Source: Candidatus Atribacteria bacterium (GTDB lineage: Bacteria; Atribacterota; JS1; SB-45; 34-128). Taken from it: a DNA stretch of 64,000 bases. Positions 8,196 through 18,805 of this stretch are shown here, in pieces. The position numbers and the translations under genes were made by a program. The stretch covers positions 1 through 64,000 of the forward strand of contig DMCY01000068.1 in assembly GCA_003451675.1 (NCBI GenBank). Reading direction: 5' to 3'. Under the pieces are notes generated by a model. It saw only the letters and a list, made by a program, of their open reading frames with translations, was not told where the DNA came from and did not search any database. Position 1 is the first letter of the stretch. Each line of letters opens with the position of its first letter.

Positions 8196-10751
8196 TTAGT
8201 TTAGGTCAATATTTTCACTTGATACCAGGGCAACGCTGGCCACCTTGTCTTCCGGAGCAAGGTTCATTATCCTAACTCCCTGCGAGTATCTCCCGGTATG
8301 ACGAATCTCTTTAGCCGGGACCCGGATAACAATCCCCTGCTGGCTTATTAATACTAGTTCGTCTTCTTCGCTCACCACTTTAACATCTACTACCAAGCCT
8401 TTTTCCTTAGTAATCCCGATAGACTTTAACCCTTGGCCGCCTCGTTTTCTAAACTCCCTAAATTCCTTTAAGGGTGTTCTTTTGGCATATCCTTTCTCGG
8501 TGACTAACAATAAGCATTTATCCGTATCCGGAGGGACCAAACTAATATTTATAAGAAAATCTTCAGGTTTTAAAATTATGCCTTTCACCCCAAAGGAAAT
8601 TCTCCCCATGGGTCTTATCGGGTCTCCTGAAAAACGAATAGACTTTCCACGCTTAGTAGTTAAAATAACATCTTCACTATCCTCGGCAAGCTTTACCCCG
8701 ATTAATTCGTCTTCAGGCAAGAGACGAAGGGCAATAATCCCGATATTTCTTAAGTTAGAAAAAAGAGAAAGAGAAACTTTTTTTATCTTCCCTTTTTTAG
8801 TGGCCATAAACAGACACTTTTCGTTATTTTCTTCTTTCGATTCTGCCAATTCATTGCTCTCTATAGGAATAAGAGTAGTGATGTGTTCATCTTTTTCAAT
8901 GCCTAACAAATTGATTACTGCAACTCCCCGGGAAGTTCTTCCTCCTTCGGGAATCTGATATGCTCTCCTTCTATAAACTATCCCTTTGCTGGTGAAAAAT
9001 AAGATATCATGAAGGTTGGTAGTGACAAACACCTGGTCTACAAGATCTTCTAATTTAGTGGTCATGCCGATTTTGCCTTTTCCTCCCCTCCTCTGTTTTC
9101 TATAAGTGCTTAAAGGAAGGCGTTTAAGGTATCCGTCCCGGGTGTAGGTTATAACAATGTCCTCAGAAGTAATGAAATCTTCAATCTCGTACTCTTCTTC
9201 ATCTTCTACTATCTCAGTCCTTCTTTCATCACCGTATTTCTCCTTCATTTCCAACAGCTCGTCTCTAATTATCAACATGAGCTTCTTTTCATTTTGTAAT
9301 ATATCTTCTAAATAGGCAATGCGTTTTATTAATTCTAAATATTCTTCCAAAATCTTTTCGGTCTCCAAAGATGTAAGACGTTGCAGCTTCATATCTAAAA
9401 TGGCCTGTGCCTGAATATCGCTCAATCCAAATCTGCTTTTCAGCTCGGCGTGCGCTGTTTTTACATTATCTGATTTTTTAATAATCTGCACTACTTCATC
9501 AATATTAGACAGAGCAATTTTCAGCCCCTCTAAGATATGGGCTCTTTCTCTGGCTTTTCTTAATTCATATCTGGTTCTTTTTTCCACCACATCTTTACGG
9601 TGGGCTAAAAAGCATTCTAACATCTCTTTTAAATTAAAGGTTTTAGGACGGCCTTCGGAAATTGCTAAAAAATTGATACCAAAAGTAGTTTTCATCTTAG
9701 TATGTTTGTACAGATTATTCAGCACTATGTCAACATTAGTGTTTTTCTTTAATTCGATAACTACCCGCATTCCTTTTCTGTCTGACTCGTCTCTTAGATT
9801 TGTAATATCAAGAATCTTTTTATCTTGAACCAGTTGGACAATATTTTCTATCAAATTTGCTTTGTTTACTTGATAAGGGAGTTCTTTAATTATTATACGG
9901 GGATTTTTCTTACCTGCATTTTTTCCATTATCTACTCCTTCAGTAAATACTGCAGCCTGCACCTTTATGATTCCCTTTCCGGTTTCATATGCTCTCCTTA
10001 TTCCTGTTTTGCCGCAAATTATACCTCCGGTGGGAAAATCGGGGCCTTTAATTGCGGTCATCAATTTTTCTACGGAAACTTGCGGGTCTTCGATTATCAT
10101 TACTACACCATCAACTACTTCTCCTAAATTATGCGGAGGGATGTTAGTAGCCATTCCTACAGCAATCCCCGAAGCGCCATTAAGTAAAAGGTGGGGAATT
10201 TTAGCAGGTAAAACTCTCGGCTCTTTAAGGGAATTATCAAAATTAGGAGCAAAATCGATTGTTTCTTTATCTATGTCAGCCAATAATTCTTGGGTAATCT
10301 TTGACATACGAATTTCCGTGTATCGCATGGCAGCTGCGGAATCACCGTCAACTGAACCGAAATTTCCCTGCCCGTCTACCAAGGGGTAGCGGTAGGAAAA
10401 ATCCTGGGCCATTCTTACAATTGTATCATATACTGCCGTATCACCATGGGGATGGTATTTGCCTATTATATCTCCTACTATTCGAGCCGATTTTTTATAA
10501 GCTTTGTCAGGTGTATTGCCCATTTTTTCCATAGAATATAATACCCGGCGATGAACCGGTTTTAATCCATCACGGACGTCAGGCAAAGCTCGCCCTACTA
10601 TTACGCTCATGGCGTAACTGAGATAGGCTTCCTTTATCTCCCCTCCTACATCAGTGAGTAAATCCCTGGTTGTTTCTGTAAATTCTTCTTCGCGCTCTCC
10701 TTTTTCTTCTTCTTTATTATTATCTAAATTATCTTTTTCTTCTTCTTTCAT
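8196..10751 (-). CDS. gyrA: DNA gyrase subunit A
   Basis: GyrA is the DNA cleavage and rejoining subunit of gyrase. From the ATG at 10751 (preceded by TTGGAGAATT) the protein is 851 residues. It shows [14 protein letters not shown], the quinolone-region motif [12 protein letters not shown], the catalytic tyrosine in [10 protein letters not shown], and the GyrA-box QRRGGKG near the start of the C-terminal beta-pinwheel, which distinguishes it from ParC. Threonine occupies the position equivalent to Ser83 of Escherichia coli GyrA. An acidic N-terminal extension of about 30 residues (EEEKDN...EREEEF) is unusual. It lies downstream of gyrB after a 236-base spacer. Confidence 0.97.
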   Translation of the reverse strand: MKEEEKDNLDNNKEEEKGEREEEFTETTRDLLTDVGGEIKEAYLSYAMSVIVGRALPDVRDGLKPVHRRVLYSMEKMGNTPDKAYKKSARIVGDIIGKYHPHGDTAVYDTIVRMAQDFSYRYPLVDGQGNFGSVDGDSAAAMRYTEIRMSKITQELLADIDKETIDFAPNFDNSLKEPRVLPAKIPHLLLNGASGIAVGMATNIPPHNLGEVVDGVVMIIEDPQVSVEKLMTAIKGPDFPTGGIICGKTGIRRAYETGKGIIKVQAAVFTEGVDNGKNAGKKNPRIIIKELPYQVNKANLIENIVQLVQDKKILDITNLRDESDRKGMRVVIELKKNTNVDIVLNNLYKHTKMKTTFGINFLAISEGRPKTFNLKEMLECFLAHRKDVVEKRTRYELRKARERAHILEGLKIALSNIDEVVQIIKKSDNVKTAHAELKSRFGLSDIQAQAILDMKLQRLTSLETEKILEEYLELIKRIAYLEDILQNEKKLMLIIRDELLEMKEKYGDERRTEIVEDEEEYEIEDFITSEDIVITYTRDGYLKRLPLSTYRKQRRGGKGKIGMTTKLEDLVDQVFVTTNLHDILFFTSKGIVYRRRAYQIPEGGRTSRGVAVINLLGIEKDEHITTLIPIESNELAESKEENNEKCLFMATKKGKIKKVSLSLFSNLRNIGIIALRLLPEDELIGVKLAEDSEDVILTTKRGKSIRFSGDPIRPMGRISFGVKGIILKPEDFLINISLVPPDTDKCLLLVTEKGYAKRTPLKEFREFRKRGGQGLKSIGITKEKGLVVDVKVVSEEDELVLISQQGIVIRVPAKEIRHTGRYSQGVRIMNLAPEDKVASVALVSSENIDLN

Positions 10752-10791
10752 AATTCTCCAATTCATTAATTGACCAATTTTTCTATTTATA

Positions 10792-10812
10792 GGACAGGCG
10801 AGACGCCTGTCT
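10792..10812. repeat. Short inverted repeat, GGACAGGCGAGACGCCTGTC type
   Basis: A near-perfect palindrome with 8-bp arms lies in the gyrA-gyrB spacer. The same GGACAGGCG...GCCTGTC words recur near 5240, 5531-5550 and 31263-31310, so it belongs to the dispersed palindrome family. Confidence 0.7.
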
Positions 10813-10987
10813 ATTCTTTTTCAACCATTAATTAGTAGAAGAAACACGGCACGTCGTGTCTTTACATAATTACGAATTAGGTTTGCAGATTTTTTGCCTT
10901 AATTTTGGGTTTTGAATTATGGTTTTGCGCTTTTCGTTTTGCGCTTTTCGTTTTTATTTTTTGCTATACGCTAAACGCTCTACGCTA

Positions 10988-12937
10988 TTAATAATCCAGA
11001 TCTTTCACTTCTAAGCCGTGTTTGTATATAAAATCTTTTCTGGGCTCAACTTTGTTCCCCATTAGAATTGTAAACATATCTTCTGCTTCTATATTGTCTT
11101 GCAGCTCTATTCTCTTTAAAACTCTGTTTTCCGGGTTCATAGTGGTCTCCCATAACTGCTCAGGATTCATTTCACCTAAACCTTTATATCTCTGAATTCG
11201 GGGATTACCTTCTATCTCTTTTAACTTATCGCTTAACTCTTGGTCACTAAACAAGTAGTGGCTCTTTTTATTATATTCAACTTTGTAAAGAGGAGGCTGG
11301 GCAATATAAATATTCCCTCTTTCGATTAATGGTTTCATATAACGGAAGAAAAAGGTTAAAAGCAGGGTTTTTATATGGGCTCCGTCGACATCTGCATCTG
11401 TCATTATAATAATTTTATAATATCTTAATTTTTCAATTTCTAAATCTTCCCCGATGTTTATACCTAAAGCGGTAACCATGGATCTTATTTCGTTATTGTC
11501 TAATATTTTGTGCAAACGTGCTTTTTCTACGTTCAGAATCTTGCCCCTTAAAGGCAGGATAGCCTGAAACCTCCTGTCTCTCCCTTGTTTAGCTGAACCT
11601 CCGGCGGAATCACCCTCTACAATAAATATTTCCCTAAAATATGGGTCTTTTTCCGAACAATCTGCTAACTTTCCAGGAAGAGTACCTAATCCTAAAAGTC
11701 CGTTCTTTTGGCGTATTAAATTTCGAGCCTTTCTAGCGGCTTCCCTGGCGCTTAAGGCAGAAACAGCTTTAGCCAGTATCTTCTTGCTTACACTTGGATT
11801 CTCATTAAGAAAATTGTTTAAGCCTTCTCCGACAACATAAGATACTACCGGTCTTACCTCATTGTTCCCCAGCTTGGTCTTGGTCTGGCCTTCGAACTGA
11901 GGGTTTAGCAGTTTTACGCTAATTACAGCGGTTAATCCCTCTCTTACGTCATTGCCCGACAGATTGTTTTCGCCTTCTTTTAAAGATAATTTTTTACCAT
12001 TAGACGATATATTGTTGCGGGTATAATCATTTATTGCTCTGGTTATAGAGGCTTTAAATGCAGCTAAATGAGTTCCGCCTTCTTCGGTATTTATATTATT
12101 GGCAAAAGAAAGGATATTTTCTAAATAGCCATCATTATATTGCAAAGCGGCTTCCACTTCTATGTCTTCCTTCTTCCCTTTAAAAAAGATGGGTTTTGAA
12201 AATAAAACGTTTTTATTCTTGTTTAAATAGTTGACAAATTCCCTTATTCCCCCATTGTATTTATAAGAAATTTCTTTGTTCTCTTCCCTTTCATCTTTTA
12301 AATTAATCTTAACCCCGGCATTTAAAAAAGCGATTTCTCTTAGCCGGTGAGCAATGTTATCAAAATTAAAGGTGGTGTCTTCAAAAATAGTCGGATCGGG
12401 CTTGAAGGTAATTTTGGTCCCGGTGCGGGAAGACCTCCCTATTTTTTTTAAGTCGGATACGGCATTCCCTCTTTCAAACCTCTGAAAAAATATTTTTTTA
12501 TCTCGGGTTACTTCTACTTCCAGCCATTCCGAAAGAGCATTTACAACTGAAATACCTACTCCATGCAGTCCGCCGGTGACCCGGTATCCGCTTCCTCCAA
12601 ACTTACCGCCGGCATGAAGTTTGGTCAACACTATGGTTACCGCCGGCAACTTGGTTTCTTTGTGAATGTCAACCGGGATTCCACGCCCGTCATCGGTTAC
12701 GGTAACACTATTATCGGGGTGGATAACCACTTCTATCTTTTTACAATAGCCGGCCATCGCTTCATCAATGCTGTTGTCTACCACCTCATCTAAAAGGTGA
12801 TGAAGTCCCCTACTTGAAGTACTCCCGATATACATACTGGGTCTTTTTCTGACTGCCTCTAACCCCTCTAAGACCTGTATCTGTTTGGCAGTGTATTGAT
12901 TGTCTATATTCTTAGTTTTCTTTTTTCCTTTTGGCAA
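10988..12937 (-). CDS. gyrB: DNA gyrase subunit B
   Basis: GyrB supplies ATP hydrolysis for negative supercoiling by gyrase. The 649-residue protein has the GHKL ATPase site ([36 protein letters not shown]), the transducer domain and the TOPRIM domain ([33 protein letters not shown]). It ends with the expected C-terminal [17 protein letters not shown] region. Length is typical. It starts at an ATG preceded by AGGAGTTTATACT. A strong promoter lies upstream at 13043-13071, so gyrB can be expressed independently of recF. Confidence 0.97.
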   Translation of the reverse strand: MPKGKKKTKNIDNQYTAKQIQVLEGLEAVRKRPSMYIGSTSSRGLHHLLDEVVDNSIDEAMAGYCKKIEVVIHPDNSVTVTDDGRGIPVDIHKETKLPAVTIVLTKLHAGGKFGGSGYRVTGGLHGVGISVVNALSEWLEVEVTRDKKIFFQRFERGNAVSDLKKIGRSSRTGTKITFKPDPTIFEDTTFNFDNIAHRLREIAFLNAGVKINLKDEREENKEISYKYNGGIREFVNYLNKNKNVLFSKPIFFKGKKEDIEVEAALQYNDGYLENILSFANNINTEEGGTHLAAFKASITRAINDYTRNNISSNGKKLSLKEGENNLSGNDVREGLTAVISVKLLNPQFEGQTKTKLGNNEVRPVVSYVVGEGLNNFLNENPSVSKKILAKAVSALSAREAARKARNLIRQKNGLLGLGTLPGKLADCSEKDPYFREIFIVEGDSAGGSAKQGRDRRFQAILPLRGKILNVEKARLHKILDNNEIRSMVTALGINIGEDLEIEKLRYYKIIIMTDADVDGAHIKTLLLTFFFRYMKPLIERGNIYIAQPPLYKVEYNKKSHYLFSDQELSDKLKEIEGNPRIQRYKGLGEMNPEQLWETTMNPENRVLKRIELQDNIEAEDMFTILMGNKVEPRKDFIYKHGLEVKDLDY

Positions 12938-13042
12938 TAGTATAAACTCCTATCAAAATGAAACCGCAGCTTGCCGCTACGGTCTTTATTTTTATCTTAT
13001 AGTTTGTTTGGGGATTCAATTTACTATTTAAAAACCTACTTA

Positions 13043-13071
13043 ATTTTACTATATCTTGATACTTATGTCAA
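13043..13071 (-). promoter_or_regulatory. Promoter upstream of gyrB
   Basis: TTGACA (13071-13066) and TAAAAT (13048-13043) are separated by 17 bases on the minus strand. The roughly 100-base leader contains an imperfect GACCGTAGC/GCTGCGGT hairpin before the gyrB ribosome binding site. Confidence 0.8.
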
Positions 13072-13106
13072 AATTTCCTTTATTTTTACATCCCTTGCGC
13101 CTCTTT

Positions 13107-13424
13107 TTAACTGTCTTTAAACTGAGGCCTTCGGACCTTAAACAGGATGTTAGAAATTATTTTTTCCCCCGCCTCCAGGTTGATTTTTTCAATAAGCTCT
13201 CCTTTTCTTAAATTTAGTTCATTGGCCCAAACATTGCTTTTTACAGCTAAAAAAAGGCACTTGTCCTCTATTTTAATCGGCTGGGAAGATTGAGCAATCT
13301 CCTTACCTGCCAGATTCTCCCAATTGCTAATTATTTGATACCCTTTTATCTTTTTGCTCCACTTTTTCTCTTTTAAAAATTTTTCTAAGGCTGTTTTAAA
13401 GGGAATTATGTCTTTCTTTTTCAT
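13107..13424 (-). CDS. DUF721 (DciA-like) protein
   Basis: This 105-residue protein belongs to the DUF721/DciA-like family often found between recF and gyrB. The pattern ISNWENLAGKEIAQSSQPIKI followed by CLFLAVKSNVWANELNL (the KH-like core W..L.GKEIA...P..L..L.V.S..WA.EL) is diagnostic. DciA proteins help load the replicative helicase in many bacteria; short Firmicutes-type homologues are less well studied. Its ATG overlaps the recF stop by four bases (ATGA), which indicates coupling with recF. Confidence 0.85.
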   Translation of the reverse strand: MKKKDIIPFKTALEKFLKEKKWSKKIKGYQIISNWENLAGKEIAQSSQPIKIEDKCLFLAVKSNVWANELNLRKGELIEKINLEAGEKIISNILFKVRRPQFKDS

Positions 13425-14560
13425 AAATTAATTATCTTCCCCTCTTCAATTTTAAATATCCTGCCTTTTTCTTTGATATTACTATTAAAATAATCCAGAT
13501 TTATACTGGTAATAAAAGTCTGGACCTTTTTGTCAATAATTAATCCTAATAAGAAATGCCTTCTGTCTTCATCTAATTCTGACATAACATCATCTAAAAA
13601 AAATATAGGGTAGACCCCCTCTTTTTCCTTAATTAGTTCTAATTCGGATAATTTTAAAGATAAAACAGCTGTTCGTTGCTGGCCTTGTGAGCCGTAAGAA
13701 GCGACATTAAACCCGTTGATATATATCGAAAAATCATCCCGGTGGGGGCCGAGCAAAGTAGCCCTCTGTTCTATCTCTTTCTCTCCGTATTCTTCTAATT
13801 TATTTTTAAATTCTTTGTTTATCAAAGAAATGTTTTCTTCTTGGTCTTTCAATATATTGCTTTGGTAGGTTAGTTCTATATTTTCTTTTTCTTTGGTAAT
13901 TTTTTGATGAAATTTATGAGCCAGGCGGTTTATCTTTTTTATAAATTTAATTCTTGTTAAAATTAAAAAAGATCCCCTCTCTATCAGCCGAGGATTCCAT
14001 ATAAGGAGTTGTTCTTTCTTCTTTTTTTGATTAATTTCTTTCTTTAATATATTGTTGCGGTGTCCTAAAATTCTATAATATTCTGAAAGATATTTATAAT
14101 ACAGGGGGTAAATTTGGGATATCTGTTCATCTAAAAATTTTCTTCTTAAAGAAGGAGCGCCCTTTATTATCTGCAGGTGCTCAGGAGAAAACACTACTCC
14201 TTTAAATTCTTTATTTAAAGCAACTTTTTTCTGAATATTTTGGTTTATTTTTATTGTTTTAATCAGTTTATTTTTATAAAAATCTTCCGGTTTTTTCTCT
14301 AAAGCTAAAGCTACTTGGATATTTTCATCGTCTTTATTAATCTCTCCAAACAGATAAGCACTTTCACTATTCCAATTTATTACTTCTTTATCCTCTTTTG
14401 TTCTGTAAGAGCCTCCTTTTACTATTAAGTTTATCCCTTCTAATAAGTTAGTCTTGCCCTGGGCGTTATTTCCGATAAAAATATTAAGATTGGAATCAAA
14501 CTCTATGGATAGGTTAGAAAAATTTCTGTAGTTTTTCAATCTTACTTTTTTAAAATACAA
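13421..14560 (-). CDS. recF: DNA replication and repair protein RecF
   Basis: RecF is an SMC-like ATPase that helps load RecA on gapped DNA. The 379-residue protein starts YFKKVRLKNYRNFSNL, has the Walker A IFIGNNAQGKTNLLEGI near residue 28, the signature region SYGSQGQQRTAVLSLKL near 300 and the Walker B/D-loop FFLDDVMSELDEDRR near 335. Length is normal. It lies in the usual place after dnaN and is coupled to the DUF721 gene. Confidence 0.95.
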   Translation of the reverse strand: MYFKKVRLKNYRNFSNLSIEFDSNLNIFIGNNAQGKTNLLEGINLIVKGGSYRTKEDKEVINWNSESAYLFGEINKDDENIQVALALEKKPEDFYKNKLIKTIKINQNIQKKVALNKEFKGVVFSPEHLQIIKGAPSLRRKFLDEQISQIYPLYYKYLSEYYRILGHRNNILKKEINQKKKKEQLLIWNPRLIERGSFLILTRIKFIKKINRLAHKFHQKITKEKENIELTYQSNILKDQEENISLINKEFKNKLEEYGEKEIEQRATLLGPHRDDFSIYINGFNVASYGSQGQQRTAVLSLKLSELELIKEKEGVYPIFFLDDVMSELDEDRRHFLLGLIIDKKVQTFITSINLDYFNSNIKEKGRIFKIEEGKIINL

Positions 14561-14629
14561 ATTTCTTCCCTTCCTCTTCTGTGTTTATATATTACGTATA
14601 GTATATCGTAAAGAAGAAATATTGTATAG

Positions 14630-15796
14630 TTACTCTACCCTTACCGGCATTAAAATATAAATATAGTTTTTGTCTTCATCCGGAGTAATAATTGCCGGAT
14701 TAAGCGGATCGTTTAGTTTTATTATAGTATTTTCTTTTTTTATTATCTTTAATACATCTAAAATATAATCAGTGTTAAGGGTTATAGTAATATCTTCTCC
14801 CTTTTTTAAACAGGAAATCTTTTCAGAAGCTTCTCCGGTGCTCGGACTTTCTGCTTTCAAAATTATTTCACATCTTTCCTCTTTTTGACTATTTTCTTTG
14901 TTGGCTACTTCCACCTTTACTGTTTTTAAATCTTCCCTTACAAAAAGGGCAATTCTTTCCATTTTATCCCTAAATTCCTCAGTGTTTATTTTCATTTCGG
15001 TTTTAAAAGAATCTGGAATAATCTGGTTATAATCAGGAAATTGCCCTTCTATTAACCGAGAATATATTCTTATACTGTTCTTCTGACCATCAGGAAATAA
15101 AATAAACATTATCTGTTTTTCCCCAAATCTGATTTCCACAAATACTTCCTCATTATCTAAAAGAAGTCTGGACAATTCTGATAGAGCCCGATAAGGAATT
15201 ATAACTTCTATTTCTTCATCTGTTGTTGTTTTTTCTATATTTATTACCTTAATATTTTTAAGAGATAGTCTGTGACTATCGGTAGTAACTACCTCAATCT
15301 TATTATCTATTATTTTAAATAGGGCTCCGTTTAAAAAAGTTTTACTTTCATCGCGGGAGGTGGAAAATATAACCTGCTGAATGGTCTCTTTAAATAATTT
15401 TTGATTCAATTTAATTTTAGCTTTCATCTTTATTTCCGGAAAATTAGAAAATTCTTCTGCGGAAAAACCTAAAATTTTATAATTAGAGTTATTTTCTGTA
15501 ACGGTAGTTATGTTATTATTTGTGCATTCTATCTCTATTTTTCCTTCAGGAAACTTTTTAATTAATTCACTTATTATTCTGCTGGGGATAACTGTAGAAC
15601 CAGTCTCAATAACCTGGGCAGGAATATAACAGTCTATCCCAATTTCTAAATCGGTAGCGAATAGATGGACTTTATTGTCCTCATTCGCTTCAAAAAGTAT
15701 TCCGTTGTAGATAGGTAATCCAATTCTGCTGGATATTCCCTTTTGTACTGTTTGGATTCCGTGTAATAAACTTTCTTGGGAACAGATAATTTTCAT
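14630..15796 (-). CDS. dnaN: DNA polymerase III beta subunit (sliding clamp)
   Basis: DnaN forms the ring-shaped processivity clamp. At 388 residues, slightly longer than the usual 366-380, it has three repeated clamp domains. Recognisable parts are IPSRIISELIKKFPEG, FLNGALFKI, VTTDSHRLSL near residue 175, and the C-terminal ending AIITPDEDKNYIYILMPVRVE, which matches the conserved clamp C-terminus (P..YLIMPVRL). Extra residues lie in an acidic/serine-rich insertion near 300-325. It sits between dnaA and recF as usual. Confidence 0.95.
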   Translation of the reverse strand: MKIICSQESLLHGIQTVQKGISSRIGLPIYNGILFEANEDNKVHLFATDLEIGIDCYIPAQVIETGSTVIPSRIISELIKKFPEGKIEIECTNNNITTVTENNSNYKILGFSAEEFSNFPEIKMKAKIKLNQKLFKETIQQVIFSTSRDESKTFLNGALFKIIDNKIEVVTTDSHRLSLKNIKVINIEKTTTDEEIEVIIPYRALSELSRLLLDNEEVFVEIRFGEKQIMFILFPDGQKNSIRIYSRLIEGQFPDYNQIIPDSFKTEMKINTEEFRDKMERIALFVREDLKTVKVEVANKENSQKEERCEIILKAESPSTGEASEKISCLKKGEDITITLNTDYILDVLKIIKKENTIIKLNDPLNPAIITPDEDKNYIYILMPVRVE

Positions 15797-15908
15797 ATTT
15801 TTACTCCTTTACTCTAAATGATTAAATAAAAAGATAGTATTATTATTAATAGTATTGTTGAAACTGGGGAAAGAAAAAATAAACCCTAATATTTTATTAT
15901 AAATACCC

Positions 15909-15917
15909 TGTGGATAA
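15909..15917 (+). promoter_or_regulatory. DnaA box, perfect TGTGGATAA
   Basis: The dnaA-dnaN spacer (15797-16029) contains TGTGGATAA, the exact consensus DnaA-binding 9-mer, in a highly AT-rich stretch. With the boxes upstream of dnaA it gives the two-sided arrangement seen at the Bacillus subtilis origin. Confidence 0.75.
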
Positions 15918-16029
15918 AATTAGGGATAAAATTTTTAGATATTAACAAAATCCCCATTTTTTATTTTTAATTAAAAATAATATCTAACAACTAAAAGTTT
16001 TAAACATATTATTAAAAGGTTATTAACAA

Positions 16030-17391
16030 TTAACTTTTTTTAATATCCAAAGTTAAATTATCTATGATATTTTTAAAACCCTTATCTTTTTTAATTTTAT
16101 TCTTAATTTTAATATAAGAATGAATAATGGTGGTATGGTCTCTTCTACCAAAGACTTCCCCGATTGAAGTTAGAGATAGATCGGTTAATTCCCGGGAGAG
16201 ATAAATAGCCACCTGTCTGGCTAAAACAACATCTTTAGTCCTTTTTTTAGACAATAAAGAATTAACTTTAATATTATAATAATCTGAGACTGTTTTTTGA
16301 ATTTGATTAATAGAAACCTTTTTATTTTCTAAAGGGATAATATCTTTTAATATATTCTGGGCTAAAGAAACAGATAATTCCTTTTTAGTGAAAGTAGAAA
16401 AGGCAACTAATTTAGTTAAGGCCCCTTCTAATTGTCTGATATTAGAAGGAATCTTCTCGGCGATAAAGTCGATTACTTCAGCAGGCACATTTAAATTTTC
16501 CGACTGGGCCTTTTTTCTTAAAATGGCAATGCGGGTTTCAAAATCAGGAGGTTGGATATCAGTTATTAATCCCCATTCAAAGCGGGAGATTAAGCGATTT
16601 TCTAAAGTGGGGATATCTTTCGGGGGACGGTCACTGGTGATTACTATCTGTTTATTAGAATCATATAAAGTATTAAAAGTATGAAAAAATTCTTCCTGGG
16701 TTCTCTCTTTCCCGGCTAAAAACTGTATATCATCAATTAATAAAATATCTACACTGCGGTATTTATCACGAAAGGCGACAGTGCGGTCATCTCTTATAGA
16801 ATCAATCATCTCGTTAGTGAATTTTTCCGAAGATATATATAAAACTTTAATTTTATTGTTATGTTCCTTAATATACCTACCAATGGCTTGCATTAAATGA
16901 GTTTTACCCAGACCCACTCCCCCATATATAAATAAAGGGTTGTAAGATTTAGAGGGAGATTGAGCTACTGCAAGACAGGCAGCGTGGGCAAAGCGATTAT
17001 CATCCCCCACTACAAAATTATCGAAAGTGTATTTTGGGGTTAGAGTAAGTTTATTGTCTTTTAAAAAAGGCTCTGTTTTTTTTATGTTCTTTTTAGGATG
17101 AGGGGTAGAGCGAGCAGGCGCGGAAAAATTTTGATTAGCTGCTCTAAATTCTATTTTTAAATTGTTATCTGAGCCGAGCGTCCTTTTAAAAATATCTTTA
17201 ATAAAGCCGGTATAGTGTTTTTCCAACCAGTCTTTGCAAAAGTCGCCGGGGGCAGAAATTATCAACTCGTTTTCGCCGAACTTTACAATTTTTGTTTGGC
17301 TGAACCAACTATTATAAGCCTGGGGGCTTAATTCTTTTTTAATTACTTCTAAAATTTTATTCCACAGTTCTTCAATCTCTGCAAACTCCAT
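16030..17391 (-). CDS. dnaA: Chromosomal replication initiator DnaA
   Basis: DnaA binds origin boxes and melts DNA to start replication. The 453-residue protein has domain I (WNKILEVIKKELSPQAYNSWF), a short linker, and the AAA+ domain opening YTFDNFVVGDDNRFAHAA with Walker A GGVGLGKTHLMQAIG and Walker B VDILLIDDIQFLAGKE. Domain IV carries the DnaA signature GRRDHTTIIHSYIKI. Length is typical. The start ATG follows GGAAAGGTGTATAT. Genes to its left run left and genes to its right run right, as expected next to oriC. Confidence 0.97.
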   Translation of the reverse strand: MEFAEIEELWNKILEVIKKELSPQAYNSWFSQTKIVKFGENELIISAPGDFCKDWLEKHYTGFIKDIFKRTLGSDNNLKIEFRAANQNFSAPARSTPHPKKNIKKTEPFLKDNKLTLTPKYTFDNFVVGDDNRFAHAACLAVAQSPSKSYNPLFIYGGVGLGKTHLMQAIGRYIKEHNNKIKVLYISSEKFTNEMIDSIRDDRTVAFRDKYRSVDILLIDDIQFLAGKERTQEEFFHTFNTLYDSNKQIVITSDRPPKDIPTLENRLISRFEWGLITDIQPPDFETRIAILRKKAQSENLNVPAEVIDFIAEKIPSNIRQLEGALTKLVAFSTFTKKELSVSLAQNILKDIIPLENKKVSINQIQKTVSDYYNIKVNSLLSKKRTKDVVLARQVAIYLSRELTDLSLTSIGEVFGRRDHTTIIHSYIKIKNKIKKDKGFKNIIDNLTLDIKKS

Positions 17392-17874
17392 ATATATACA
17401 CCTTTCCGTACAATTAAATATTTTTTTGTCTGAATTTGATTATAAAAGTTTTATAGAGTGAAAAATGATTATCAAACTATAAATTATTTACGAAAACCTA
17501 TAAGTTATGAGGGTTTTATGAATTTTCCCCAAAGTTAACAGTTGGCTGTGGAAAACTCCAGGAGAATTTTTTTATTAAATTTTAACATTTTCCTCGAAAA
17601 AATAAACTTTAATACTTTATTTATAGATTACTAAATAGCCAAAAGTAAAGGACTTAAAGAAGTTATTAACAGTTTATTAACATTTGTGGACAACTCGGGT
17701 AAAAAAGCAATTTATTTTGTACTTATAATAGCAAAAATATTTTTATTAAGCAAAAATATTTTTCCACATACTCGATACTTTCCTCATAAGCTTGACATTT
17801 AGAGGGTATTAAAGATATAATTTTCATTGAATTTTAAATTATACATTTTAACAAATAAGGAGAGAACTAGTTAA
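17392..17874. other. Putative replication origin (oriC), dnaA-rpmH spacer
   Basis: This AT-rich 483-base spacer separates divergent dnaA and rpmH. It contains DnaA-box-like sites TGTGGAAAA (17547-17555), TGTGGACAA (17685-17693) and, on the minus strand, TGTGGAAAA (17760-17768), plus AT-rich runs suited to unwinding (17560-17640 and 17700-17760). Gene polarity switches here. The nearby exact box at 15909 supports a bipartite origin. Assignment rests on context and motifs, without a skew calculation. Confidence 0.75.
17792..17821 (+). promoter_or_regulatory. rpmH: Promoter for rpmH-rnpA
   Basis: TTGACA (17792-17797) and TATAAT (17816-17821) with an 18-base spacer precede rpmH by about 50 bases. 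Both hexamers are perfect. Confidence 0.85.
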
Positions 17875-18015
17875 ATGAAGCGGACTTATCAACCAAATAC
17901 CAGAAAAAAACTGAAAGTACATGGATTTCGCCAAAGAATGAGCACTAAAGCCGGCCGTTTGGTATTAAAGAGAAGGCGTTTAAAAGGGCGCAAGCGCCTT
18001 ACGGTATCCGGATAA
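17875..18015 (+). CDS. rpmH: Large ribosomal subunit protein bL34
   Basis: This 46-residue protein is bL34: [18 protein letters not shown] followed by [17 protein letters not shown] and [10 protein letters not shown]. It is very basic and essentially full length. AAGGAG lies about 12 bases upstream. It occupies the canonical position next to the origin, is driven by the strong promoter at 17792, and is followed closely by rnpA. Confidence 0.97.
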   Translation: MKRTYQPNTRKKLKVHGFRQRMSTKAGRLVLKRRRLKGRKRLTVSG

Positions 18016-18044
18016 TTAATTTTATAAACAGAAGAGGAATTTTT

Positions 18045-18374
18045 ATAAAAAGAAAATTATCAAAAACCAGTGAATTTAGGAAGATTTTCTCGGAAGGCAG
18101 AAGAACTGAAGGTAAAAATTTAATAATATTTATTTTAAAAAACGATTACAATTTTAACAGGCCTGGGATAATAATAAAAAAAGAGACAGGCAAAGCAGTA
18201 GTTAGAAACAAGATAAAGAGACGGTTAAGAGAAGCATTCCGGCTGATAAACAAGAAATTATCTCCAGGATATGATATAATTGTACTTGCCAAAAATAATA
18301 TTAAGGAATCAGACTATTTTGAGATATGTCATGATTTGGAAAACCTTTTTTATAGAGGAAAACTGTTTTTATAA
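18045..18374 (+). CDS. rnpA: Ribonuclease P protein component, non-canonical AUA start
   Basis: RnpA binds RNase P RNA and helps mature tRNA 5' ends. The frame encodes about 109 residues beginning with KRKLSKTSEFRKIFSEGRR and containing the family signature GKAVVRNKIKRRLREAF, then LSPGYDIIVLAK and a normal C-terminus. The whole frame has no ATG, GTG or TTG at a sensible position; it contains no methionine codon. AGAGGA at 33-38 of the 18000s lies six bases before ATA at 18045, which I propose as the start; ATT at 18039 is the alternative. It sits in the usual rpmH-rnpA-yidD order. Confidence 0.88.
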   Translation: MKRKLSKTSEFRKIFSEGRRTEGKNLIIFILKNDYNFNRPGIIIKKETGKAVVRNKIKRRLREAFRLINKKLSPGYDIIVLAKNNIKESDYFEICHDLENLFYRGKLFL

Positions 18375-18477
18375 AAAAAGAGCAGCAAACAGGAGATTTA
18401 AACTAATATAAATATAAAGAAAATCTACGCTCTTTCTTAAAGAAAAGAAAAAGTAATAGAATTTCATTAGAGATTTT

Positions 18478-18717
18478 ATGAATAAAATAATTATTTTACT
18501 GATAAGTTTTTATCAAAAATACATATCCCCTTTAAAGCCTGCCACCTGTAGGTTTTATCCCACTTGTTCCGAATATGCCACACAGGCTCTGGAGAAATAT
18601 GGCCTTTTAAAAGGCCTATGGCTTTCTATGAGGAGAATATCGCGCTGCCACCCCTTTAATCCGGGCGGCTATGATCCCCTTCCCGATTTTTCAGGAGCTT
18701 GTGCACATAAAAAGTGA
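18478..18717 (+). CDS. yidD: Membrane protein insertion efficiency factor YidD
   Basis: YidD assists YidC-dependent membrane protein insertion. The 79-residue protein shows the invariant core [21 protein letters not shown] (given only in part), then [14 protein letters not shown] and the ending [17 protein letters not shown]. An N-terminal amphipathic helix is present. Length is normal. It lies between rnpA and yidC. The ribosome binding site is weak, so translation may depend on the upstream gene. Confidence 0.95.
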   Translation: MNKIIILLISFYQKYISPLKPATCRFYPTCSEYATQALEKYGLLKGLWLSMRRISRCHPFNPGGYDPLPDFSGACAHKK

Positions 18718-18805
18718 AATAAAAATAAAATACAGTACGATAACATAAATAAAATAAAAATAAAAGAAAGAAAAACAAAAACAAAAAGATAAAGGAGAAA
18801 AATAT

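Noticed and set aside
8482..10389. Long open frames on the plus strand antisense to gyrA
   Set aside because: They mirror the gyrA codons, have no family motifs and no ribosome binding sites.
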